Positions 6,057-13,254 of a stretch of 16,916 bases of DNA are shown piece after piece. Under the pieces are notes generated by a model. The model made no database searches. It saw only the letters and a program-made list of their open reading frames with translations, and was not told where the DNA came from. How positions within the stretch are numbered: position 1 is the stretch's first letter; each line of letters begins with the position of its first letter. The translations under genes and the position numbers were made by a program. The DNA comes from DASQPR01 sp035713725. Its GTDB lineage: Bacteria > Actinomycetota > Actinomycetes > Mycobacteriales > Micromonosporaceae. Location: assembly GCA_035713725.1 (NCBI GenBank), contig DASTMZ010000116.1, forward strand, positions 1 through 16,916, in the 5' to 3' direction.

Positions 6057-7322
6057 ATGGAAGATCACGAGTACGAATCGCTGAGTGCGCTGCTGCGCAC
6101 GGTGGATCCTCCACCAACGTCGGTGAGCCTGGACGCGATCCTCGACGCCGGTCGCCAAAGCGCGCGCCGCCGACGCGTCGTGGCCACCGCGGCGGCCGCG
6201 AGCGGCATCGCGATCGTGCTGTTCGGCGCGGTCGGTGCGGTCGCGCTCACCCGGCACGCCAGCCACACACCGGAAAACGCGGCCTCATCGACCGCCTCGG
6301 CGAAGTCGACGCCGACCGCGTCGCAGACGGCAGTCCCTACCGGGCCGGACCAGGATGTCGCGCAGTGCACGCCGCAGATACTTCCGGCACCGCACGGCGA
6401 AACCGTCGGGCTGGTCAACGCGGCGGATCCGTCTGGTCGCTACATCGCAGGCCTGACGCTGACGAACAAGCTGATTGTGTGGAAGGACGGCGTGCCGACT
6501 GTGTACACGCCGCCGAAGGGCATCGACATCCAGCCCGGTGCATCCGCCATCAACTCGCACGGTGAGGTGGTCGGCGCGGTGCCGGACGGTAGCCACTCAA
6601 GCGCCTGGACCGAGTTGAACGGCACGTTCAAGAAACTGCGTGCTCCGTCGGGATTCCCCATCATCGCGCAGTGGCTGGGTATCAACAGCCACGGCGACAT
6701 CGCCGGCACGGTTGCGGCGGCGTCTGGTAACGCCGAGGCTGCGGTCGTCTGGCCGGCCGATCACCCGGGTTCGGTGCGCATGCTGAAGGGGCCGGCGCAC
6801 ACCACGTACGGCCCCGAGGCGCAGGCCATCGATGACGACGGCACGGTGGTCGGCACAATCGACGACGGTGACTACGCGTTCGTGTGGGACCCGAGCGGCA
6901 AGGGGCACCGGCTCGCGAACCCGCCGGGCTACGCGAAAGCCAACGCGAAGGCGTTCGCGGTCAGCGGCGACTGGGTGGTCGGCTACGTCGCGCCGGACGC
7001 CACCACGTTGGCCGCGCGCTGGAACCTGAAGACCGGAAAGGCCGAGGTGTTCCCCGATTTCACCCAGGCGACGTCGGTCAACTCGTCGGGCGACTTCGTC
7101 GGCGGTTCCGGCAGCGGGCTTGGCCTCGGCAACACCGATGACGCATATCTCGGCCGTGGCACCACAGTTCTGCCGCTTCCGGTGCCGCCGCAGGTTGAAC
7201 TGTCTGCCGCATTTAGCATCAGCGCGGACGGAAAGACGGTCGGCGGCGCAACGCAGGAACATGTGGGACAGAGTCCGTCGGTGCCTGGCATGTACCCCAA
7301 CGCGACGATCTGGCACTGCTGA
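6057..7322 (+). CDS. Single-pass membrane protein with extracytoplasmic HAF-like/beta-propeller repeats, putative sigma-factor partner
   Basis: A 421-residue protein. Residues 1-40 are a short cytosolic part ending in RRRR (37-40). A single membrane helix follows (about 42-65), then an Ala/Ser/Thr/Pro linker (70-100) and an outer domain of repeated strands. Repeat cores are INSHGEVVGAV (165-175), INSHGDIAGTV (209-219), IDDDGTVVGTI (258-268), VNSSGDFVGG (341-350) and ISADGKTVGG (388-397), often followed by an aromatic strand such as AFVWDPSG. These resemble HAF repeats that build a beta-propeller. ATG 6057 has GGGAG (6044-6048) at 8 nt. Its place right after the sigma gene suggests an anti-sigma or sensing role, but the zinc anti-sigma motif HxxxCxxC is absent. 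The only cysteines are Cys104 and the last residue, Cys421. Function is inferred from layout. Confidence 0.8.
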   Translation: MEDHEYESLSALLRTVDPPPTSVSLDAILDAGRQSARRRRVVATAAAASGIAIVLFGAVGAVALTRHASHTPENAASSTASAKSTPTASQTAVPTGPDQDVAQCTPQILPAPHGETVGLVNAADPSGRYIAGLTLTNKLIVWKDGVPTVYTPPKGIDIQPGASAINSHGEVVGAVPDGSHSSAWTELNGTFKKLRAPSGFPIIAQWLGINSHGDIAGTVAAASGNAEAAVVWPADHPGSVRMLKGPAHTTYGPEAQAIDDDGTVVGTIDDGDYAFVWDPSGKGHRLANPPGYAKANAKAFAVSGDWVVGYVAPDATTLAARWNLKTGKAEVFPDFTQATSVNSSGDFVGGSGSGLGLGNTDDAYLGRGTTVLPLPVPPQVELSAAFSISADGKTVGGATQEHVGQSPSVPGMYPNATIWHC

Positions 7323-7343
7323 TCGGCGTACGCATCCGTAGGC

Positions 7344-7382
7344 TCGTCGAGGCCGGCACCATAGCGGTGCCGGCCTCGACGA
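7344..7382 (+). terminator. 17-bp perfect hairpin, probable terminator of the signalling block
   Basis: TCGTCGAGGCCGGCACC (7344-7360) pairs without mismatch to 7366-7382 around the 5-nt loop ATAGC. It lies 21 nt after the stop codon of the propeller gene and just before the next gene start at 7397. There is no T-run, as is common for actinobacterial terminators. The repeat is symmetric, so it might also act as a DNA site. Confidence 0.75.
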
Positions 7383-7396
7383 TGGGATGGGTGGTC

Positions 7397-8248
7397 ATGG
7401 CGCGCGTCGTGGTTACAGGTGGCAGCGGCAAGCTCGGCGACGTCGTGGTCGCCGATCTGACGAGTAACGGGTACGACGTCGTCAACGTCGACCTGGTGCC
7501 GGCGCGGACCGAGCGGGTGCCGTTCACTCGTGCGGACCTCACCGACTACGGGCAGACCATCGAGGTGCTGACCGCCATCGACTCGCGTTATCAGGGCGTC
7601 GACGCGGTCGTGCACCTGGCCGCGATACCGGGACCCGGTGCCGCGCCGAACGCGACGATCTTCGCCAACAACGTGATCTCGACGTACAACGTGTTTGCCG
7701 CCGCGCGTGCGGTCGGCGTACGCAACATCGTGTGGGCGTCCTCGGAAACGCTGCTCGGCCTGCCGTTCGACACGCCGCCGCCCTACATCCCGCTGGACGA
7801 GGAATATGCCGCGCGGCCGGAAACCGCGTACGCGCTGAGCAAGCATCTCGGCGAGCAGATGGCGATCCAGATGTGTCGACAGGATCCCGCCCTGAAGATC
7901 ATCGGACTTCGGTTCTCGAACGTGATGCGGCCGGCTGACTACGCGGCGTTCCCGGCGTACGACGACGATCCGCAGTTGCGCCGCTGGAACCTGTGGGGCT
8001 ACATCGACGCACGCGACGGCGCACAGGCGGTACGGAAGGCTCTGGCGTACGAGCCAACCGGGTTCGAGACGTTCATCATCGCGAACGCCGACACGGTGAT
8101 GTCGCGGTCGAGTACGTCGCTCGCGTCCGAGATCTACCCGGACGTCGAGCTCCGCAAGCAGCTGGGATTCCACGAGACGATGTTGTCCATCGACAAGGCG
8201 CGGCGGCTGCTGGGCTACGAGCCGGCGCACAGCTGGCGCAATGCCTGA
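7397..8248 (+). CDS. NAD-dependent epimerase/dehydratase, extended SDR family
   Basis: A 283-residue cytosolic enzyme of the extended short-chain dehydrogenase family (nucleotide-sugar epimerases, dehydratases and related oxidoreductases). The Rossmann fold opens with VVVTGGSGKLG (4-14), giving GGxGxxG. DAVVHLAAIPGP (69-80) is the typical second motif, SSETLL (115-120) provides the active-site serine, and YALSK (145-149) holds the catalytic Tyr145 and Lys149. Asp32 after the second strand favours NAD. ATG 7397 was chosen because the Rossmann strand begins at once; in-frame starts at 7367 and 7382 lie within the hairpin upstream. The substrate cannot be told; the C-terminal part lacks features I can tie to one sugar. 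No sugar-nucleotide or glycosyltransferase genes are adjacent. Confidence 0.88.
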   Translation: MARVVVTGGSGKLGDVVVADLTSNGYDVVNVDLVPARTERVPFTRADLTDYGQTIEVLTAIDSRYQGVDAVVHLAAIPGPGAAPNATIFANNVISTYNVFAAARAVGVRNIVWASSETLLGLPFDTPPPYIPLDEEYAARPETAYALSKHLGEQMAIQMCRQDPALKIIGLRFSNVMRPADYAAFPAYDDDPQLRRWNLWGYIDARDGAQAVRKALAYEPTGFETFIIANADTVMSRSSTSLASEIYPDVELRKQLGFHETMLSIDKARRLLGYEPAHSWRNA

Positions 8249-8328
8249 CTCGGCGCCCAATCGGATGACCGCGGGCCTGCGTGAGTAACGCAAACGCCGC
8301 ACTCGCCGAACAACGCCCCGCCAGCACC

Positions 8329-8334
8329 GATAAT
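8329..8334 (+). promoter_or_regulatory. -10 box, likely leaderless transcript of the classical SDR
   Basis: GATAAT matches TATAAT at 5 of 6 bases and lies exactly 6 nt before ATG 8341. A transcript beginning at that ATG would need no ribosome binding site, and none is seen. This supports 8341 rather than GTG 8281 as the start. Confidence 0.5.
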
Positions 8335-8340
8335 GGACGC

Positions 8341-9099
8341 ATGGCGGTCCGCGACTCCGTCGCGCTGGTGACCGGTGCCTCGTCGGGCATCGGTGAGGCG
8401 ACCGCGCGGGCGCTCGCCGACGCCGGCGCGCACGTTGTCGTCCACGGCCGGGACGCGGACGCGCTTGCCGCACTCGCCAAGGAGATCGACGGCACCCCGG
8501 TGGTGGCCGACCTGTCCGTGCCGGGCGACGTCGACCGGCTGGCATGCGACGCGCTGGACGCCGCCGGACGCGTCGACATCCTGGTGGCCAACGCGGGGTT
8601 CGGCTGCGCCGGACGGTTCGTGGACATGACGCCGTCGTGCGTCGAGCCGATGGTCGCGGTCAACCTCGTCGCACCGATCCGGTTGGCGCGTGCGTTGATG
8701 CCCGCGATGGTCGCGCGCAATCGTGGGTACGTCGCGTTCGTGTCGTCCATCGCCGGCCGGACCGGGGTCGCCCGCGAGGCGGTGTACGCCGCCACCAAGG
8801 CCGGACTGGACGCGTTCGCCGAGAGCGTGCGCCTGGAACTGCGCGGCAGTGCGGTCCGTGTCGGTGTGCTCGTGCCCGGCCCGGCGACGACGCGGTTCTT
8901 CGAGCGACGCGGCGAGCCGTACGGACGGCGGCTGCCGCGACCCCAACCGCCGGAGCGCCTCGCCGCCGCCCTCGTACGGATGATCGAGCGGGGCAGCGCG
9001 GAGGCGTACCGCCCGCGATGGCTCCGCCTTCCGGTCGCGATCCGTGGCCTGACACCCGGTGTCTACCGCCAGCTCGCGCGGCGCTACGGCGGCAACTGA
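8341..9099 (+). CDS. Classical short-chain dehydrogenase/reductase
   Basis: A 252-residue NAD(P)-dependent oxidoreductase. The motifs appear in order: TGASSGIG (11-18) for cofactor binding, an ADLS element near 56-59, VANAG (82-86), the active-site serine in FVSSIAG (133-139), and YAATK (149-153) with catalytic Tyr149 and Lys153. His35-Gly36-Arg37 after the second strand suggests NADPH (inference). A longer form from GTG 8281 would add 20 unremarkable residues (SNANAALAEQRPASTDNG) and has no ribosome binding site, whereas ATG 8341 has a good -10 box 6 nt upstream. The gene follows the extended SDR by 92 bp with no hairpin between, so read-through is possible, but the promoter suggests independent control. 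The C-terminal helices resemble SDRs acting on hydrophobic substrates. Substrate unknown. Confidence 0.88.
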   Translation: MAVRDSVALVTGASSGIGEATARALADAGAHVVVHGRDADALAALAKEIDGTPVVADLSVPGDVDRLACDALDAAGRVDILVANAGFGCAGRFVDMTPSCVEPMVAVNLVAPIRLARALMPAMVARNRGYVAFVSSIAGRTGVAREAVYAATKAGLDAFAESVRLELRGSAVRVGVLVPGPATTRFFERRGEPYGRRLPRPQPPERLAAALVRMIERGSAEAYRPRWLRLPVAIRGLTPGVYRQLARRYGGN

Positions 9100-9164
9100 G
9101 CGCCGGCGTGCCGTGCCCTCGATTGGGCTTATCTGACTGGGTTTGGGGCGGTTCGTGCCGGAGT

Positions 9165-9176
9165 ACCGTCGACGGT
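9165..9176. promoter_or_regulatory. 12-bp perfect palindrome in the intergenic region before the transporter
   Basis: ACCGTCGACGGT is its own reverse complement. It lies in the 180-bp gap (9100-9279), about 104 bp before the GTG start of the DMT transporter. It may be a regulator site. Nothing else convincing is in this gap. Confidence 0.35.
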
Positions 9177-9279
9177 CAGCCGGTCGTTTCGTCGCGTACG
9201 CCACATCCCCCAACCCGGTCCGAGCTGGGCGGATTGTGGGAAGATCGGCTAAATCTGTCCTCGACCGACGGGATCCGCT

Positions 9280-10245
9280 GTGCTTTTCGCTGTCGGCTTC
9301 GCGGTGCTGGCGGCTTTTCTCTTCGCCGCCTCGGCATCGTTGCAGCAGGTTGCGGCACACCGCTCGGATTACTCGAGGCAGGTCGCGGACGGACGGGTGC
9401 GAACCCAGGACCGCTGGGCGGTCGCGCAGGCGCTCGTCCGGCTGGTCCGGCGCCTGGTGCACGTGCGGCTGTGGTTGATCGGCTGGGTGACGAATCTCGT
9501 CGGATTCGGCGTACAAGCTCTCGCTCTGCACTTTGGGTCGGTGGCCTTGGTGCAGCCGGTGCTCGTCACGCAGCTGCTCTTCGCGCTGCCGATGGGCTCG
9601 GCCAGGCGGCGCCGTTGGCCACACGTACGCGATTGGGCGTCTGGGGCGCTGATCTGCGGCGGACTTGCCGTGTTCCTCGCGGTGCGTGGCGTCGCGCCGA
9701 TCGCGGACGTCGCGGACCGCGAGCGACTGATCTTGGTCGGATTCGCCACCATCGCAGCGGTCGGCGTGCTGGTGATCGCGTCGACCGGACGGCGGCCGCT
9801 GGTGCACGCCACGCTGGTGTCGATCGCGGCCGGCCTCTGCTTCGCAATCAGCGCAGCGATGATCAAGCTCACGAGCGAAGATCTGCTGCACCGCGGAGTA
9901 GCCGCGACGGCGCGCGACTGGCCCGGCTACGCGCTGGCCGTGTCGACCCTCGCCGGGTTGCTGCTCGAGCAAGGCGCCTTCGCGGCCGGATCACTGCCGT
10001 CGGCCGTCGCGGCGATGACGATCACCAACCCGATCGCGAGCTATCTGATCGGTGTGTTCGCGTTCGGCGTGCAACCGCCAGTCGAGGTCGGCCAGTTGGC
10101 CGCTCTTGCCGGAGCGGGTGCCCTGGTCTGCATGGGCGCGGTAGGGTTGGCGCACTCACCGATCGTTCGGCCGGATCCACCCGTCGAGGCGACTCGGATC
10201 TCCGGACAGACCCGTAGCGCATGGGATCTGCCCGGAACGGTCTAG
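9280..10245 (+). CDS. DMT-superfamily (EamA/NIPA-like) membrane transporter
   Basis: A 321-residue integral membrane protein with about nine hydrophobic segments: roughly 3-23, 66-84, 87-105, 119-136, 149-167, 175-194, 217-234, 240-262 and 272-291. The N-terminal pattern with LQQVAAHRS (21-29) and the two-half layout, with SVALVQPVLVTQLLFALP (87-104) answered by VAAMTITNPIASYLIGVF (243-260), are typical of the drug/metabolite transporter fold. That superfamily includes exporters of metabolites and NIPA-type Mg2+ carriers; the substrate is not deducible. A basic loop (108-117, ARRRRWPHVR) should face the cytosol. GTG 9280 is the only sensible start, since the first helix begins immediately. 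No clear ribosome binding site is visible. The following membrane gene is 24 nt away, so the two are probably one unit. Confidence 0.75.
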   Translation: MLFAVGFAVLAAFLFAASASLQQVAAHRSDYSRQVADGRVRTQDRWAVAQALVRLVRRLVHVRLWLIGWVTNLVGFGVQALALHFGSVALVQPVLVTQLLFALPMGSARRRRWPHVRDWASGALICGGLAVFLAVRGVAPIADVADRERLILVGFATIAAVGVLVIASTGRRPLVHATLVSIAAGLCFAISAAMIKLTSEDLLHRGVAATARDWPGYALAVSTLAGLLLEQGAFAAGSLPSAVAAMTITNPIASYLIGVFAFGVQPPVEVGQLAALAGAGALVCMGAVGLAHSPIVRPDPPVEATRISGQTRSAWDLPGTV

Positions 10246-10269
10246 ACCGCCTCCTGCACAGGACGACTG

Positions 10270-10953
10270 ATGACAACACATCCCCCCGTGAACGCCGTCA
10301 TTGAAGAGCTTGTCATCGAGCTTGGCGCCATTCGCCCCGCGTTGATGCGCGCCGGGCGACTGTTCCTCGAGACCATCGCCGTACCGACCGTGCTGCTCTT
10401 CGTCCTTCTGCACACCGTCGGCCTGGCGTGGGCACTGTGCGCGGTGCTCGGCTGGTGCGTCGTGACCGTTGCGGTGCGCTGGTTGCACGGTGCGCACATG
10501 CCGGGCACGTTGATCGTGTGCGCCGGCATGTTGTGTGCTCGAGCGAGCGTCGCGTTGATCTTGTCGAGCGCGATCGTCTATCTGGTTCAGCCGATCATCG
10601 GTTCGATCTTGATGGCCGGTCTGTTCCTCGGCAGTGCGTTCGTCGGCCGGCCGATCACCGTACGGCTGGCGCGTGACTTCGTGAAGCTGCCGGTGCACAT
10701 CCTGCACCACCACGGGGTACGCCGGATGTTCACGCAGGTCGCGATCCTCTGGGGCTTCGGCCGCCTGATCGACGCCGGGATGAGCCTCGGCTTCCTGCAC
10801 TACGGCGTCGATTACGGCCTGCTGTCCCGGGGCGTGTTCAGCGGCCTGCTCACGGCGATCATGATCGTCACGTGTGCGGCGTGGGGCACCCGGTGCATCC
10901 GGCGCATGCCGGGCGTCACGCTGCGGTTGCGGCCGCTGCCCATCGCTGCCTGA
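10270..10953 (+). CDS. VC0807-like integral membrane protein of unknown function
   Basis: A 227-residue membrane protein with about five or six helices. The clearest are AVPTVLLFVLLHTVGLAWAL (37-56), a second pair around 57-70 and 78-100, IVYLVQPIIGSILMAGLFLG (102-121), and a last near 190-205. The segment GSAFVGRPITVRLARDF (121-137) is the most family-like part and recalls the VC0807/DUF3159 group, for which no biochemical role is established. A histidine cluster ILHHHGVRRMF (144-154) follows. ATG 10270 has AGGA (10260-10263) at 6 nt. It is 24 nt after the transporter gene, so shared transcription is likely. The family call rests on recall of the motif and is moderate; membrane location is secure. 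Confidence 0.7.
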   Translation: MTTHPPVNAVIEELVIELGAIRPALMRAGRLFLETIAVPTVLLFVLLHTVGLAWALCAVLGWCVVTVAVRWLHGAHMPGTLIVCAGMLCARASVALILSSAIVYLVQPIIGSILMAGLFLGSAFVGRPITVRLARDFVKLPVHILHHHGVRRMFTQVAILWGFGRLIDAGMSLGFLHYGVDYGLLSRGVFSGLLTAIMIVTCAAWGTRCIRRMPGVTLRLRPLPIAA

Positions 10954-11034
10954 CGCTTAGCACGACCGCGTGGCCGACGGCCGGTATCTCACATCGGCTC
11001 ACCGCGCATCGGCCAGCCGTGCTACAAGACGTAG

Positions 11035-13254
11035 ATGAGCCGAGGCGCGTCGGAGCCGCTTGCTACGAGACGCGGTGCCGCTCCCGACTCGCTGAACCCG
11101 GGCCACAACCGCCCGCCGGCGTGGCGCGAGATCCTCATCGGCCTGGCCACGTTCGGCTGCTACAGCCTGGTGGCCGGATTGTCGACGGCCGGCCGCGCAG
11201 CGTCTGCCGAGCGCAACGGCCGATCCATCCTGCGGTTCGAGCGGTCCGCGCACATCGCGTGGGAGGACGGGCTCAACCGGTGGCTGGTACCCCATGACGT
11301 GCTGCGCGTGCTGGCGAACTACGAGTACGCGTATACCTACGTACTCAGCGCGCTGATCCTGCTGATCTGGCTCTACGTACGCCGCCCGGACACCTACCGG
11401 TGGGCGCGCACCTGGTTCCTGGTCATGAACGCGATCGCGTTCGTGTGTTTCGCGCTGTATCCGGTCACGCCACCCCGATTGCTGCGCGGCGAAGGCTTCG
11501 TGGACACCGTCACGCTCGGCCACACGGTTGGATCGTGGGGTACGCCGCTGATCGGCCACGCGAACCAGCTGGCCGCGATGCCCTCGTTGCACATCGCGTG
11601 GGCGCTATGGGTCAGCGTCGTGCTGGCATGCATCTCCGGTGCGTGGTGGGTGCAAGGTGTGAGCGCGGTCCACGTACTCCTGACGTTCGCCGTCATCCTC
11701 GCCACCGCGAACCACTATGTTTCCGACGCGCTCGGTGGCGTGCTCCTGGTGTGGTTGACACTGGGTCTCATGGCAGTCGTACGGGATCGGCCGGGCCGTT
11801 TCGCTGGGCCTCGGGTGGCCGCCGCGGACGCGTTTTTCCTGCACGCCGAGTCGCCGGCGGCGCCGCAGCATGTCGGCGGACTGGTGCTCGTGTCCGACGA
11901 GCCGGACGGTGTGCCCTACCGGGAGCGCGTGCGTGCCGGCATCGAGGCGCACCTCGACCACCTGCCACGGTTCCACCAGCAGCTGTCGCCGCCGTCCCGG
12001 TGGCACCGGCCGCGCTGGGTCGAGGCGCCCGAGATCGACTGGGACTGGCACGTGCCGTCGTTCGACGTGTCCGGCCCTGATGGTCGACCGGGCGGCATCG
12101 ACGCGGTCAACGCGCTAATCGCGGAGATCCAGAGCACGCCGCTGCCGCGCGATCGGCCGATGTGGCGGTGGCTCGTGGTGACCGGAGTCGGCGACGGGCT
12201 GGTGGCCACCGTGCCGATCGTGCATCACGCGATCTCCGACGGCATCGGCACGATCCTGCAGGTGTTTGAGCTGATCGAACCGCCGCCACCGTTGCTCGCG
12301 CGCTCGGTTCGGATGCCCGGCAGGCTGCGCCGCGCAGCCGGTGTCGCGGTCGGCTTGGCGCAGCTGGCGAGGGACGGCGGCGCCCGCTACCGGCTGCCGT
12401 CGGGCACCACCGGATCCCGCCGCTTCGGAACGGTCGCGCTGCCGCTGGCGACCGTACGGGAGGTCGCGCGCCGCCACCGGGTACGCGTGAGCGACGTGCT
12501 GTTGTCCGCGGCCGCTGGTGCGATCCGGCGGGTAGCGCTGCCACAAGACGTCGGTGGCACCGCGCCGGATGTCGGCGCGCCCGACGACTTGCCGCCGGTG
12601 GTTCGGGTCGCCGTCCCGCTGATGGTTCGAAAGCCGGACAGTTCGGCGGAGGGCAATTGGACCGCGGCCGTCATGACAAACGTGCCACTGGCCCCGATGT
12701 CCGAGGTGGACCGGCTGGCCGAGACCGCGCGGCACAGCGGCCCGCTGCACAGCGGGACACGCGCGCTGGCCTCAAGATTTGTGATGAACACCGGCACGGC
12801 CGTCATGCCACCGGCCGCACAGGCGTGGTTCGCCCGAACGGTCTACGGCCACCGATACCTCAACGCGATCGTCTCGAACATGCCCGGTCCCACCGGCGAG
12901 TTCCGGATGGCCGGTCGCCTCATGCACGCCGTCTATCCGATCCTGCCGCTCGCACCGGGCGCGCCACTCGCGATCGGCGTGTTCGGCTGGCGCGGCAACA
13001 TGTGCGCGGGCATCTGCGTGGACCCGGCTCTGGTTGACGATGCTGGCCGGCTGGCCGGTGCACTGCACGCGATCGTCGACGAGCTTGCCGCTGCGCGCCC
13101 ACGCCGTGATGCGACATCGTCCGAGCCGACCGGTGCCCCGGCGACACACTCTGCAGAGCGCGACGCCGCCACCAAGGACTCCGCGGCGAAGAAGTCTGCC
13201 GCCGTACGCGGATCAGCCGGCGTCCGTGATGTCGCCTCCCGGCAGCGCGGCTGA
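11035..13254 (+). CDS. Fusion of PAP2/AUR1-like phosphatase domain and WS/DGAT acyltransferase
   Basis: A 739-residue bifunctional protein. Residues about 33-250 hold six likely membrane helices and the PAP2_3/AUR1-type motifs YPVTPPRLL (142-150), MPSLHIAWA (182-190; His186) and NHYVSDALGG (226-235; His227, Asp231). These act on lipid phosphates, for example phosphatidate to diacylglycerol, or transfer phospho-headgroups. Residues about 261-690 form a wax ester synthase/diacylglycerol acyltransferase, with the active-site motif HHAISDG (397-403), VSDVLLS (485-491) and SNMPGP (614-619). By family chemistry this domain acylates diacylglycerol or alcohols with acyl-CoA. One chain could therefore make and then acylate diacylglycerol (inference). 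Residues 690-739 are an Ala/Ser/Lys-rich tail. ATG 11035 has no strong ribosome binding site. Lipid reserve or membrane remodelling is likely. Confidence 0.88.
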   Translation: MSRGASEPLATRRGAAPDSLNPGHNRPPAWREILIGLATFGCYSLVAGLSTAGRAASAERNGRSILRFERSAHIAWEDGLNRWLVPHDVLRVLANYEYAYTYVLSALILLIWLYVRRPDTYRWARTWFLVMNAIAFVCFALYPVTPPRLLRGEGFVDTVTLGHTVGSWGTPLIGHANQLAAMPSLHIAWALWVSVVLACISGAWWVQGVSAVHVLLTFAVILATANHYVSDALGGVLLVWLTLGLMAVVRDRPGRFAGPRVAAADAFFLHAESPAAPQHVGGLVLVSDEPDGVPYRERVRAGIEAHLDHLPRFHQQLSPPSRWHRPRWVEAPEIDWDWHVPSFDVSGPDGRPGGIDAVNALIAEIQSTPLPRDRPMWRWLVVTGVGDGLVATVPIVHHAISDGIGTILQVFELIEPPPPLLARSVRMPGRLRRAAGVAVGLAQLARDGGARYRLPSGTTGSRRFGTVALPLATVREVARRHRVRVSDVLLSAAAGAIRRVALPQDVGGTAPDVGAPDDLPPVVRVAVPLMVRKPDSSAEGNWTAAVMTNVPLAPMSEVDRLAETARHSGPLHSGTRALASRFVMNTGTAVMPPAAQAWFARTVYGHRYLNAIVSNMPGPTGEFRMAGRLMHAVYPILPLAPGAPLAIGVFGWRGNMCAGICVDPALVDDAGRLAGALHAIVDELAAARPRRDATSSEPTGAPATHSAERDAATKDSAAKKSAAVRGSAGVRDVASRQRG

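Noticed and set aside
6983..8545. 520-codon open frame on the minus strand
   Set aside because: It crosses the ends of three real genes and the terminator hairpin; no recognisable motif.
9143..9478. Possible small gene (111 codons) in the gap before the transporter
   Set aside because: Most of it overlaps the transporter in another frame, with Arg/Ser-rich composition and no ribosome binding site.
8215..9972. 585-codon open frame on the minus strand
   Set aside because: It covers the classical SDR and part of the transporter in antisense; Arg/Asp/His-rich and domainless.
8544..10217. 557-codon open frame on the plus strand
   Set aside because: Out-of-frame reading through the SDR, the intergenic gap and the transporter; Arg/Gly-rich composition.
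10958..11024. TAGCACG and CGTGCTA, a 7-bp inverted repeat 53 nt apart between the VC0807-like and fusion genes
   Set aside because: Short arms and a long spacer are easily due to chance.
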